From the NCBI GenBank assembly GCA_016194585.1, contig JACQBG010000009.1, positions 40,633 to 104,632 on the forward strand: 64,000 nt of DNA, read 5' to 3'. The notes under the pieces were generated by a model that was not told where the DNA came from, searched no databases, and worked only from the letters and a program-made list of their open reading frames with translations. Source of the stretch: Gemmatimonadota bacterium (lineage in GTDB: Bacteria; Gemmatimonadota; Gemmatimonadetes; Gemmatimonadales; Gemmatimonadaceae). Both the position numbers and the translations under genes were made by a program. Numbering within the stretch: the stretch's first letter is position 1; each line of letters opens with the position of its first letter. Positions 21,884-31,607 of this stretch are shown one piece after another.

Positions 21884-22668
21884 CGCACGCCGCGCTCACC
21901 ACGGGCCCCGGCGACGTGTCGCCGATCGACGTGCGCGGACTGACCATGCGCTACGGCACGCGCGTCGTGATGCACGACCTCGACTTCGCGGTGAAGCGCG
22001 GCGAAGTGTTCGTGATCATGGGCGGCAGCGGCAGCGGCAAGAGCACGCTGCTCAAGCACCTCATCGGGCTCAAGGCGCCGTCCGAGGGGACGATCCTGAT
22101 GGACGGCGAGGACTTCGGCGCCGCAAGCGAGGAGACTCGCAAGCAGGTGCTGCGGCGCATGGGGGTGCTCTACCAGAACGGCGCGCTCTGGAGCGGGCTG
22201 ACGCTGGCGGAGAACGTGGCCCTGCCGTTGACGGAATTCACGACGTTGGGCCGCGACGCCATCGGCGAGATCGTCCAGCTCAAGCTCGCGCTGGTCGGGC
22301 TGCGCGGGTTCGAGGAGTTCTACCCCGCGGCGATCAGCGGCGGGATGCGCAAACGGGCGGCGCTGGCCCGGGCGATCGCGCTCGATCCGGAGCTGCTGTT
22401 CTTCGACGAACCGTCGTCCGGTCTCGACCCCGTGAGCGCCAGCCGCCTCGACGACCTGATCCTGCAGATCAAGGCGAGCTTCGGCACGACGATCGTCGTG
22501 GTGAGCCACGACCTGGCCAGCATCTACCGGATCGCCGACCGCGCCCTCTTCCTCGACATCGACCAGAAGACCATGACCGCGCTCGGCAGTCCCGCCGACC
22601 TGCGCGACCGGCCGCCGAACGACGCGGTCCACCGTTTCCTCACCCGCAGCAGCGAAGGCGTCACGTGA
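21880..22668 (+). CDS. mlaF: MlaF-type ABC ATPase
   Basis: 262 residues. Walker A GGSGSGKST near residue 48, Q-loop VLYQNGALW, signature AISGGMRKRAALARA, Walker B LLFFDEPSSGLDP and the switch His in VVSHDL are all present. It powers the MlaE permease from the cytosol. It overlaps mlaE by four bases and the MCE gene by four bases, so the stoichiometry is probably set by coupled translation. Confidence 0.95.
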   Translation: MTHAALTTGPGDVSPIDVRGLTMRYGTRVVMHDLDFAVKRGEVFVIMGGSGSGKSTLLKHLIGLKAPSEGTILMDGEDFGAASEETRKQVLRRMGVLYQNGALWSGLTLAENVALPLTEFTTLGRDAIGEIVQLKLALVGLRGFEEFYPAAISGGMRKRAALARAIALDPELLFFDEPSSGLDPVSASRLDDLILQIKASFGTTIVVVSHDLASIYRIADRALFLDIDQKTMTALGSPADLRDRPPNDAVHRFLTRSSEGVT

Positions 22669-23654
22669 GCATCCGCGCGAATCCCACGTCCATCGGTCTG
22701 TTCCTGGTCGGCGCGATCGTCATCGCCGTGGCCGGCACCGCGATGCTCGCCGGCCAGTCGTGGTTCCGCAACAAGACCACGTTCGTCAGCTATTTCCGTG
22801 AATCGGTAAACGGCCTCGAGGACGGCGCGCCGGTGAAGTTCCAGGGGGCACCGGTCGGCAAAGTGACCAAGATGCTCATCCAGATCGACGAGCACGACAA
22901 GACCTTCCAGGTGCCGGTGGAATACGAGATCGACATCAAGCGCCTCCGCACGGAGCAGGGCACGTACGTCGACCTGGGCGAGGATCTCGTGCTCAAGCAG
23001 CAGATCGCCAACGGATTGCGGGCGCAGCTCCAGATGGAGAGCATCGTCACGGGCCAGCTGTACATCGAGTTGAGCTACAGCAAGGATGTGAAGCCACCGA
23101 AGCTCGAGCCGCGCGAGACCCTCTGGCCCGAGATCCCGACCACACCGTCGCTCATGGCCGCGCTCGGCACCGACGCGGGGAGCATCGTGGCCGACATGGT
23201 GAAGGTGCTGTACAAGGTCAACGAGATGCTCGCGGCCATCGACATGCCGGCCATCAACAAGGCGGTCGTCGGGTCCGCGCAGTCGGTGCAGCGGCTGGTC
23301 GATGCGCCGGAGCTCCGCGCGACGCTGAAGGAGCTGCCCGCCATGACCGCGCAGTTGAGCCGCACGCTGGCCCGCGTGGACACCCTTGCCGCGACGGCGG
23401 GCGCCGCCATCGACCCGATGGCCGGCGACCTCAAGAGCGCGACGAAGGAGATGAACGCCACGATGCTGTCGCTGCACCGGACGATCGACGACGCGCACGG
23501 CATGCTCTCGACCGACTCCGGCATCGGCTACGGCCTGCAGGAGGCACTGGTGAACCTCACCGACGCGACCAGCGCGCTCCGCCGGCTCCTGAACGCGCTC
23601 GAACAGAATCCCGACATGCTGCTACGCGGCAAGAAGCCGCCGGAGAAAAGATGA
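22665..23654 (+). CDS. mlaD: MlaD-type MCE lipid-binding protein
   Basis: 329 residues from a GTG that overlaps the ATPase stop. One N-terminal membrane helix (GLFLVGAIVIAVAGTAMLAG) anchors it, with a single MCE domain at about residues 38-125 (VSYFRESVNGLEDGAPVKFQ, GAPVGKVTKM). A long helical part with coiled-coil character follows (residues 165-310). MCE hexamers form a periplasmic lipid channel. The extended C-terminal helices are longer than in E. coli MlaD and resemble those of PqiB/LetB-like or actinobacterial relatives that bridge more of the periplasm. Confidence 0.93.
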   Translation: MSIRANPTSIGLFLVGAIVIAVAGTAMLAGQSWFRNKTTFVSYFRESVNGLEDGAPVKFQGAPVGKVTKMLIQIDEHDKTFQVPVEYEIDIKRLRTEQGTYVDLGEDLVLKQQIANGLRAQLQMESIVTGQLYIELSYSKDVKPPKLEPRETLWPEIPTTPSLMAALGTDAGSIVADMVKVLYKVNEMLAAIDMPAINKAVVGSAQSVQRLVDAPELRATLKELPAMTAQLSRTLARVDTLAATAGAAIDPMAGDLKSATKEMNATMLSLHRTIDDAHGMLSTDSGIGYGLQEALVNLTDATSALRRLLNALEQNPDMLLRGKKPPEKR

Positions 23655-24367
23655 ACGTTCGTTCGGAATCCAGGATGCCGAGGGTGCTCCGCCGGCTCGG
23701 CCGCGCCACCGTCGCGGGTGCTTCGTTCGCCGTGGCGGGGTGCTTCACGCTCGCCCGCCCGACGCCGCCACTCGAGGAGTACGTGCTCGGCGCGGTCCCG
23801 CCGGCGGCCGTCGCCGCGCCGGCGCGCGAGAGCGGCGCCGTCACCGTCGGGCTCCGCCGGATCGACCTCGCGCCCTATCTCGCGACCACGGCGATCGTCG
23901 TACGGCGCGGCTCCCGCATCGTCACGTCCGGCTTTCGCCGGTGGGGCGAGGAGCCCGGCGCGGGGATCCTGCGCGCGGTGGCATCATCGCTCGGCACGGC
24001 GCCGTCGATCGCGGCCGTCGATGCCGCGCCGTGGCCGGTGGGGGCGCCGCACGATTACCTGATCCAGCTGCACGTGTCGCACCTCGAGGGGGTCGCGTCG
24101 GAGGATGCGATGGCGACGGAGGGCGAGGTGCAGCTGTCGGCGTCGTGGGAGATCATCCGCTCGCCGGATGGCGCGCTGGTCGCGCGGGGGGAGACCGCGC
24201 GGCGCGAGAAGGGGTGGAAGGTGGGCGACTACGCCGGCCTCGTGACCCGCGTCGACTCGGGGCTGGCCGGGCTCGCGAGTGACTTGGCGGCCTGCCTCTC
24301 GCGAATCACCTCGGCGAAGGCGCCGCCCGACGCCCCGTCCGTGCCTCTGGTGTGCGCCACGCGCTGA
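23651..24367 (+). CDS. ABC transport auxiliary lipoprotein (PqiC-like)
   Basis: 238 residues with a lipobox VAGC at about residues 27-30 and the family hallmarks RPTPPLEEYVLG near the start and GLRRIDLAPYLATTAIVVR. It belongs with the outer-membrane-associated lipoproteins that end mla/pqi-type operons and are thought to receive or hand over lipid at the outer membrane. It overlaps mlaD by four bases and closes the four-gene operon. The N-terminus is rather basic; MPRVLRR at residue 9 could be the real start. Confidence 0.85.
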   Translation: MNVRSESRMPRVLRRLGRATVAGASFAVAGCFTLARPTPPLEEYVLGAVPPAAVAAPARESGAVTVGLRRIDLAPYLATTAIVVRRGSRIVTSGFRRWGEEPGAGILRAVASSLGTAPSIAAVDAAPWPVGAPHDYLIQLHVSHLEGVASEDAMATEGEVQLSASWEIIRSPDGALVARGETARREKGWKVGDYAGLVTRVDSGLAGLASDLAACLSRITSAKAPPDAPSVPLVCATR

Positions 24368-24463
24368 CATCCACCGACGCGCTCATCGTGTTATCCTGTC
24401 AGTCGTCCGCATCCCCGTTGGGACGTGCAACCCGGCGACGACCGGCAGAGCAGGGAAGGTTTC

Positions 24464-24868
24464 GTGAAGACGAGAGCACCGCACGACGGCGTCTATGCCC
24501 GCATCGGCCCTTCGCGCATCCACGGCGTGGGGGTGATCGCGATCCGCGACATCCCCCGCGGCACGCTGGTGTTCGACGGCGAGAGCGAGCGCGTCGTCTG
24601 GCGCTCCCGCGCCGCCGTGCGACGGCTTCCCAAGGCGATCCGAGCGCTGTACGAGGACTTCGGGATGGTGTGGGGTGACCGGATCGGCGTGCCGCCCACG
24701 CTCAACATGCTGTCGGTGGGCTGGTACGTGAACCACTCCGACACGCCGAACGTCGAGGCAGGTGACGACGCCCGTTTCCGTGCGCTCCGGCGCATCCGCG
24801 CCGGCGAGGAACTCACCGCGGACTATCGGACGTTCGTCGACGAACCGCTGCCGTTCAGGCCGCGCTGA
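24464..24868 (+). CDS. SET-domain protein (putative protein-lysine methyltransferase)
   Basis: 134 residues from GTG 24464, chosen because AGGGAAGG lies just before it. It is essentially one SET domain: YARIGPSRIHGVGVIAIRDI at the N-terminus, the AdoMet/pseudoknot motif VGWYVNHSDTPNVE, and AGEELTADYRTF. NHS and the GEELTxDY pair are the catalytic core of SET enzymes that transfer methyl groups from AdoMet to lysine. There is no post-SET cysteine cluster, as is usual for small bacterial versions. The target is unknown. It is convergent with the cupredoxin lipoprotein, with one base between them. Confidence 0.82.
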   Translation: MKTRAPHDGVYARIGPSRIHGVGVIAIRDIPRGTLVFDGESERVVWRSRAAVRRLPKAIRALYEDFGMVWGDRIGVPPTLNMLSVGWYVNHSDTPNVEAGDDARFRALRRIRAGEELTADYRTFVDEPLPFRPR

Positions 24869-24869
24869 G

Positions 24870-25337
24870 TCAGCGCGGATCGGCCATCGCGGAAGCGGCG
24901 AGCACGACGAGTTGTCCCGACATCATCGGCAGGTGGCTCGCCACGGCGCACATGATCGGATAGATCCCCGCGCGCTTCGCGACGTACGTCGCGACCGTCG
25001 TCGCGCCGCCCGGAAGCGACACCGAGAAGTCGGGGAGGACGAACGAGTGCGCGTCATCCTCGGGGTTGATGATCGTCAGATGGAGCGTATCGCCCTCCAC
25101 CACCGTGATCGTGCTCGGCACGAAGGCGTAGACTTCCTTGCCGTCGAGCACGCCCCCCTTCGCGAAGGCGGGCCTGAGAAACGGGTACAGCGCGCGCTGT
25201 TCCTTCACCAACAGCGGCACCGTCGTCACCGTGAGCTCTCGGGTCCGCGGGTGGTACGCGGCGGGATGCGCGTCGACGCCCGGACCCCCGCACGCGGCCG
25301 CGGCGAGGGCGATCAGAGCGAGATGCGATCGTCCCAC
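24870..25337 (-). CDS. Cupredoxin-like lipoprotein
   Basis: 155 residues. Lipobox LAAAAC puts the lipidated Cys at residue 16. The rest is one cupredoxin fold with ligands in order: His97 (DDAHSFVLPD), Cys130, His135 and Met138 or Met139 (IMCAVASHLPMM). This C-x4-H-x2/3-M spacing is that of a type 1 copper site, so it is likely a membrane-tethered single-electron carrier. It may end the transcript that starts at the histidine kinase gene, with a second cupredoxin two genes upstream. Confidence 0.78.
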   Translation of the reverse strand: MGRSHLALIALAAAACGGPGVDAHPAAYHPRTRELTVTTVPLLVKEQRALYPFLRPAFAKGGVLDGKEVYAFVPSTITVVEGDTLHLTIINPEDDAHSFVLPDFSVSLPGGATTVATYVAKRAGIYPIMCAVASHLPMMSGQLVVLAASAMADPR

Positions 25338-25341
25338 GAAG

Positions 25342-25863
25342 CTATCGCTGAAAGCGCATCGTCAGCAGCGGGAACGCGAACGCGCTGCCAGGCGGTTCCG
25401 TCTCGAGTTGGAGGTCGGCCGTCACCGCCGCGCCGGCCGCGGAGATGTTCGAGATCCCGATCGCCGAACCGCCCTGGCGCGACAGCGTGAGTCGCGTGCC
25501 GTCGTACGTCCAAGTGCCGTTGCTCGCCTGGATGCCCGAATAGGTGCTCGTCGTGTTGACCCCCGACGGGCAGACGATGCGCCACGAGACCGAGAGCTGA
25601 AACGAGAGCTTTCCGTCGAGGGTCAGGAAGCCGCCGTCGATGAACCGGTTGCACGTGACGTTGCCGATCGGATAGCTCCCGGCGCTCGCGGGCACGGCCG
25701 CGCCATTCGCACTCTGGAGGTTGTACTGTCCGACCTCGGCCGACTCCACCGTCGGTAGCGGCGTGTCCTTGGGCGCCGTCGTGTCACCGCTGGGGCACGC
25801 CGTGAGAAAAGCCGCCGAGAGGCCGACGAGAGTGATCCGGAGTCCGCGCATGTCGAGTCGCAT
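25342..25863 (-). CDS. Putative lipoprotein of unknown function
   Basis: 173 residues. Lipobox FLTAC at about residues 19-23 and a Thr/Pro/Asp linker (PSGDTTAPKDTPLP) indicate a lipid-anchored protein. The mature part is all-beta in appearance, with a Cys pair (VTCNRF, RIVCPSG) and no known motif. It resembles the small orphan barrel-like lipoproteins common in Gemmatimonadota. It sits between two cupredoxin genes on the same strand. Confidence 0.65.
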   Translation of the reverse strand: MRLDMRGLRITLVGLSAAFLTACPSGDTTAPKDTPLPTVESAEVGQYNLQSANGAAVPASAGSYPIGNVTCNRFIDGGFLTLDGKLSFQLSVSWRIVCPSGVNTTSTYSGIQASNGTWTYDGTRLTLSRQGGSAIGISNISAAGAAVTADLQLETEPPGSAFAFPLLTMRFQR

Positions 25864-25951
25864 CCGTGAGGGAGGAAAGCGAACGTAGCACCGTCGGGGC
25901 GCCGGGGATAGCGGCCGCGGCGAAGGTGTTACGCGCGGAGCCGGTGCGCGC

Positions 25952-26586
25952 TCAGCGGCCTGCCGACGGCTCGCCCGCGTCGCCGTACTTCAGGGCCAGC
26001 GTGAGGCGCACCACCCCATCGGCAAGCACGGTGATGCGCTCCTCCCGAGTCGCGAGCCAGCGGTGCCAGGTGCGCAATCGATAACTGCCCGGCGCCACGC
26101 CCTCGATGCGGAACCGCCCCTCGTCGTCGGTCACGGCTCGGTACGGCGTCGCGACGACCACGACGTATCCCACCATCTCGGGGTGCACGTTGCAGAGGAT
26201 GACGTACGCGCCCTGCGCCTTGAACGTATAGCGCCGCGACTCGCCGGGAGGCCACGTGCCGAGGTCGAACCCGTCGTTGTGCTGCATGGGGTGGAAGACG
26301 TTGTGCCGCACCTGGTCGGTGTTCGAGAAGACGACCGTGGAGCCGGGGGTGACGACGACGACGCGCGGAAGGAAGCGCAGGTCGCGCTGATCCATCCCGG
26401 CGTCCGCGGGCTCGACCGCTGGCGCGGCCGGCGCGCTGTCGGGCACCAGATATACGACGACCCCGGTGATGCGTGCGCTCGGGACGGTCACGGTGCCTTC
26501 GACGGTGCCGCGCTGCGCCTGCGCCGCGGCCGCCGCGCCGAGCGACGCCAGCGTGAGCGCCATCATGTCGCGCGAGAGCCTTCGCA

Positions 26587-26587
<1 letters not shown>
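25952..26587 (-). CDS. Secreted cupredoxin with C-terminal regulatory-like domain
   Basis: 211 residues from ATG 26587, which overlaps the stop of the NtrC gene as TGATG; GTG 26596 would add three residues. A signal peptide ends near AQAQR. The copper site is visible: His in VRHNVFHP (residue 95), Cys132, His135 and Met138 in LCNVHPEM. After it comes a carboxypeptidase-regulatory-like beta sandwich (TDDEGRFRIEGVAPGSYRL). Such hybrids serve as periplasmic electron carriers or structural copper proteins. Coupling to the sigma-54 activator gene suggests the two-component system acts on a copper/redox function. Confidence 0.82.
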
Positions 26588-27959
<1,372 letters not shown>

Positions 27960-27984
<25 letters not shown>

Positions 27985-30293
27985 GTGGCTCCGAGAGGAT
28001 GAACGGGAAGGGTGACGATGAACCGGCAGCCGCCGTCGCCGGGGCACTCGACGCGGATCGAGCCGCCGTGACCGTCCACGATGCTGCGGCACACGGTGAG
28101 TCCGAGTCCCGTGCCATGGCCGGTCGCCTTCGTGGTGAAGAACGGTTCGAACACGCGCTCGCGCAGCGCCGGCGCGATGCCGGGTCCGGTGTCGCGCACC
28201 TCGATCTCGGCGGCCTCGCCGCCGTCGCCGCGCCGCAGCGCGAGCGTCACGGTGCCGCCGGCCGGCGTCGCGTCGGCGGCATTGAGCAGCAGGTTGACGA
28301 TCACCGTCTCGATCGCCTGGTCGTAGCCCAGCACGCTGGGCACGCCGGGGTCGACCACGAGGTCGAGCCGCAGGCGGCGCGTCGCGAGCGTGCGGCGGAG
28401 CAGCGCGACCGTCCCCTCGGCGAGCGCGGCGAGGGCCACGGGGCGCGCGTCCGCGCGCTCGTCGTCACGCGCGAACCGCAGCAGGCTCGAGGTGAGCTCG
28501 CGGAGCCGCGACACGTGCTGCTGCAGCACGTCGATGTCCGCCGCGAGCGTGGCGTCGCTCCCGGGCTTGTCGCGGAGGTCTCGCTGGATGCATTCGATGC
28601 GGTTGCCGATGATGGCGAGCGGATTGTTGATCTCGTGCGCGAGCCCCGCCGCCATGACGCTGATCGCCGCGAGGCGCTCGGAGCGCCGCATCTGGTCGTC
28701 GAGGCGCGACTGGAACCGGTTGTCGCGGACGATGAGCGACGACCCGAGCGGCCGTCCGTCGGACGCGGTGATCAGCGTCTCCGTCAGGCTGATCTGGATC
28801 GTCGACTCGTCTCGCGCCAGCACTTCGGTGAGGAAGTTCACCACGGCGCCGTCGCGCATCAGCTCGCGCTGCAGTTCGCCGCGCTCCCGCTCGGCGCGCT
28901 CGCTGGCCGGGCGGAGCACGCGGTCGACCGGCTGCCCGATCGCCAGCGCGCTCGGGTACCCGAACAGCCGCTCGGCGCCGTGGTTCCAGATGCGCACCAC
29001 GCGGTGGGCATCGAGGCCGACGATCCCGTCGGCCGAGTGCTCGAGGATGTCGGTGAGCTCGGCGTGCGTCTGCTCCAGTACCCGCGACCGCTCGGCGATG
29101 AACTCCTCGCGTTGCGCGCGGTGCGCCGCCACGCGGTCGGCCACGGCCGTGAAGTCGCGCGCCAGCTCCTCGAACTCGTCGTTCGTCGTCACGTTGAGCG
29201 GCCGCACCGTATCGCCGCGCGCGAGTTGCCACGCCGCGTCGCGGATGAGGAAGATGGGGCGCGTGAACTGGTCGGCGGCCACGATCGCCAAGCCGAGCAC
29301 GAGGAGGGTCACCAGCGCCGCCGCGACGAGCACGGAGAGGAGGAAGGCCCGCGCTGGCGCGGTGAGCGCGGCGAGCGGGACGACGCGATAGAGGAAGAGC
29401 TTCCCGCCGAATGCGGCCCCGAGCGAGAGCGGCCGGAAGCTGACGAGTTCCTCGTCGGCGGTGACGAGCGACCCCGAGCGGCCCGACACGATGGCCTTGG
29501 CGTCGGCCTCGCGGAAGTCGCTGCGCACCGTCACCTGGTCGCGCGCCGCGAGCAGCGTCGTCCAGTCCCGCTTGCGTATGGAGTGGAAGAGGAAGCGCCC
29601 GTCCGCGTCGACCAGCCCCGTGACGCCGCCGAAGCCCGGCGACGTGTTGTCCATGTGCGAGAAGAGCGACGACGCGTACGCCTCGCCGACGACCACCCCC
29701 ACGAACTCTCCGGTCGAGCCGGAGAGCGGCAGGACGATCGCCACCGCTGGCACCGGACGCTCCTTCCCGTCCTGCTCCGGGCCGGCCACCTCCACCGCGA
29801 ACACCAGTTGCTGCCCGGGCTTCAGCGCGCGGGCCCGCCACGCGTAGTACTCGCCCCCCTCGGCGTCGGGCGTGGTGCCGGCCAGCCCCGAGGCGCGCAT
29901 GATCAGGCGGTAACGCCCCGCCGCGTCGATCAGCTTCACCTGGTAGAGCGAGCGTTCGGTGGCGAGGAGCGACTGCACCACCCACTCCGCCTCGGCGAGC
30001 GCCCGCTCGGAATGGCGATCGTCGACGAGGATCGGCCCGAGCACGACCTGCGCGATGAGCTCGATGTGGTTCTGCGCCGAGTTGAGCGCCTGCGCGGTCT
30101 GCGTCTCGGTCATCTCGAGGTCGTGCTGCGCCGCCGCGCGCGCCTTCGCCTCGATCTGCCTCACGGTCTCGCGCGCGCCGATCGCCGACACGACCGCCAA
30201 CGGCCCGAGCGCCACGATCGCGAAGGCGATCGCGAGCTTCACGCGAATACTCAGTCTCGGGAAAAGCTTGTTGACGTTGAGCATCAGCCGCAC
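27960..30293 (-). CDS. Membrane sensor histidine kinase (dCACHE-HAMP-PAS-HisKA-HATPase)
   Basis: 777 residues. One membrane helix at about residues 18-38, a large periplasmic sensor region (about 40-305) of dCACHE type, a second helix (310-340), HAMP (ADQFTRPIFLIRDAAWQLAR), a PAS domain (TDILEHSADGIVGLDAHRV), then the HisKA box AGLAHEINNPL and HATPase motifs NLLLNAADAT, DTGPGI and GTGLGL. The periplasmic sensor implies an external or periplasmic signal. It overlaps the cognate regulator gene. The 387-base gap to the divergent Fe-S operon carries the operator and sigma-54 site. Confidence 0.93.
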
Positions 30294-30470
30294 GCCCCGC
30301 GTGGGGCAACGGCTGCGTCGCGCGTTGCGCTTTGGAACTGCCGGAACTCGTTGTTATGAAGTGATGCGCGAACGGGTTATGGGCGACAGGAGGGGAACGC
30401 CTACTCGATGTAGGGTGAATCGCCGTCGTAGCGGTTCTCGCCTAACCGAGATGTGAGTTGCGCTACTCGG

Positions 30471-30507
30471 GCGACATGCGACGTCACAGTGTGACGTCGC
30501 GTGTCGC
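30471..30507. promoter_or_regulatory. Near-perfect 18-bp inverted repeat, candidate activator (enhancer) site
   Basis: GCGACATGCGACGTCACA (30471-30488), one central base, then its reverse complement with a single mismatch (30490-30507). Further GTGACG/CGTCAC half-motifs lie at 30541-30546, 30581-30586 and 30611-30616. The centre is about 165 bases upstream of the predicted sigma-54 start and about 195 bases upstream of the kinase start codon, typical of an NtrC-family binding site. A hairpin role is the alternative. Confidence 0.65.
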
Positions 30508-30629
30508 AGTCGCGGCGCCTGCGCCCGGTGCCGCCGCCGCGTGACGCACCTGGCCCGATATCGCCAATGCGTTGCCGTACCGTCACATACGGGGTGCGCG
30601 TCGCCCGCTCGTGACGACCGCGCCACCCC

Positions 30630-30643
30630 GGCACGCATCCTGC
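30630..30643 (+). promoter_or_regulatory. Sigma-54 (-24/-12) promoter of the Fe-S/NrfD operon
   Basis: CGGCACGCATCCTGCC fits the sigma-54 consensus TGGCACG-N4-TTGC closely: GG at 30630-30631 and GC at 30642-30643 are exactly ten bases apart, with GGCACG and TGC intact. The expected start is near 30655, leaving a 26-base leader before ATG 30681. The sigma-54 activator gene is divergent from it. Confidence 0.72.
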
Positions 30644-30680
30644 CTTCGATGACAGCACACCTTCGGAGGCCGGGCAACAC

Positions 30681-31607
30681 ATGGAACGTCGTGATTTTCT
30701 GCGAAGAGGGCTGCTCACGGCCGGCGGCGTCGCCGCTGGCGCCGCTGGCGTGGCGACCGTATCGAGAGCCGCGAACTCCAAGCCGTCGCCCGAGTCGGGG
30801 ATGGCCACGCTGGCCCTCACACCCGACGGCGATTTCGTCGTGACGCCAGGCCGCGCCGGCGCCTCCGCGAAGCCGACGTCGGAGGAGGTGCGGCGCGGCA
30901 TCCCGGGACGGCGCTGGGTGATGGTGATCGACCTCGCCGCCTGCGACGGCTGCGGCAAGTGCAGCGAGGCGTGCACCAAGGCGCACTTCGTGCCGGGCGA
31001 CCGCGAGTTCATGCGCCTCTACAAGATGCAGGACTCGAACGACGAGGCGCCGTACTGGTTCCCGCGCGCCTGCATGCACTGCGACAACCCGCCCTGCACG
31101 CGCGTGTGCCCGGTGGGGGCGACGTTCAAGCGCGAAGACGGCATCGTGCTCATCGACAACGAGCGGTGCATCGGCTGCCGGTTCTGCATGGCCGCCTGCC
31201 CGTACTCGGCGCGCAGCTTCAACTGGAGCCGCCCCGACACGTCGAAGGAAGACGCGTCGCGCGGCTACTCGCCCGAGTGGGGATACCCGCGCCGGGTGGG
31301 GACCGCCGAGAAGTGCGACTTCTGCGCCGACATGGCGCGCGAAGGTCAGTTGCCGCACTGCGTCGGCCACTGCGCCATGGGCGCCATCTGGTACGGCGAC
31401 GAGAACGAGGACGCGGTGACGAATTCCAAGGGCGACACGGTGCGCCTCTCGAAACTCCTGCGCGACAACGCCGGCTTCCGCTACATGGAAGAACTCGGGA
31501 CGAAGCCGCGCGTCTACTACCTCCCGGCGGCGAACCGCCGGTCGGCGGCGCCCGGCGAGAAAGGCGCCAACAGCGGCGTCGTGCCGAACAAGGGAGAGCA
31601 GCGATGA
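30681..31607 (+). CDS. Tat-exported 4x[4Fe-4S] ferredoxin-type electron transfer subunit (DsrO/PsrB/HybA-like)
   Basis: 308 residues. A twin-arginine signal RRDFLRRGLLTAGG starts the protein, so it should fold in the cytosol and be exported. Four cluster motifs follow in order: CDGCGKCSEAC, CMHCDNPPCTRVC, CIGCRFCMAAC and CDFCADMAREGQLPHC-x2-HC, 16 Cys in all. Such subunits pass electrons between a catalytic subunit and an NrfD-type membrane protein. Here the membrane partner overlaps by four bases and a cytochrome c follows, but no molybdopterin catalytic subunit is encoded nearby, which recalls DsrO of the DsrMKJOP complex. Confidence 0.9.
   Translation: MERRDFLRRGLLTAGGVAAGAAGVATVSRAANSKPSPESGMATLALTPDGDFVVTPGRAGASAKPTSEEVRRGIPGRRWVMVIDLAACDGCGKCSEACTKAHFVPGDREFMRLYKMQDSNDEAPYWFPRACMHCDNPPCTRVCPVGATFKREDGIVLIDNERCIGCRFCMAACPYSARSFNWSRPDTSKEDASRGYSPEWGYPRRVGTAEKCDFCADMAREGQLPHCVGHCAMGAIWYGDENEDAVTNSKGDTVRLSKLLRDNAGFRYMEELGTKPRVYYLPAANRRSAAPGEKGANSGVVPNKGEQR

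Noticed and set aside
30551..30565. A second sigma-54 site, TGGCCCGATATCGCC
   Set aside because: GG and GC are nine rather than ten bases apart and the -12 element is poor; the site at 30630 is far better.
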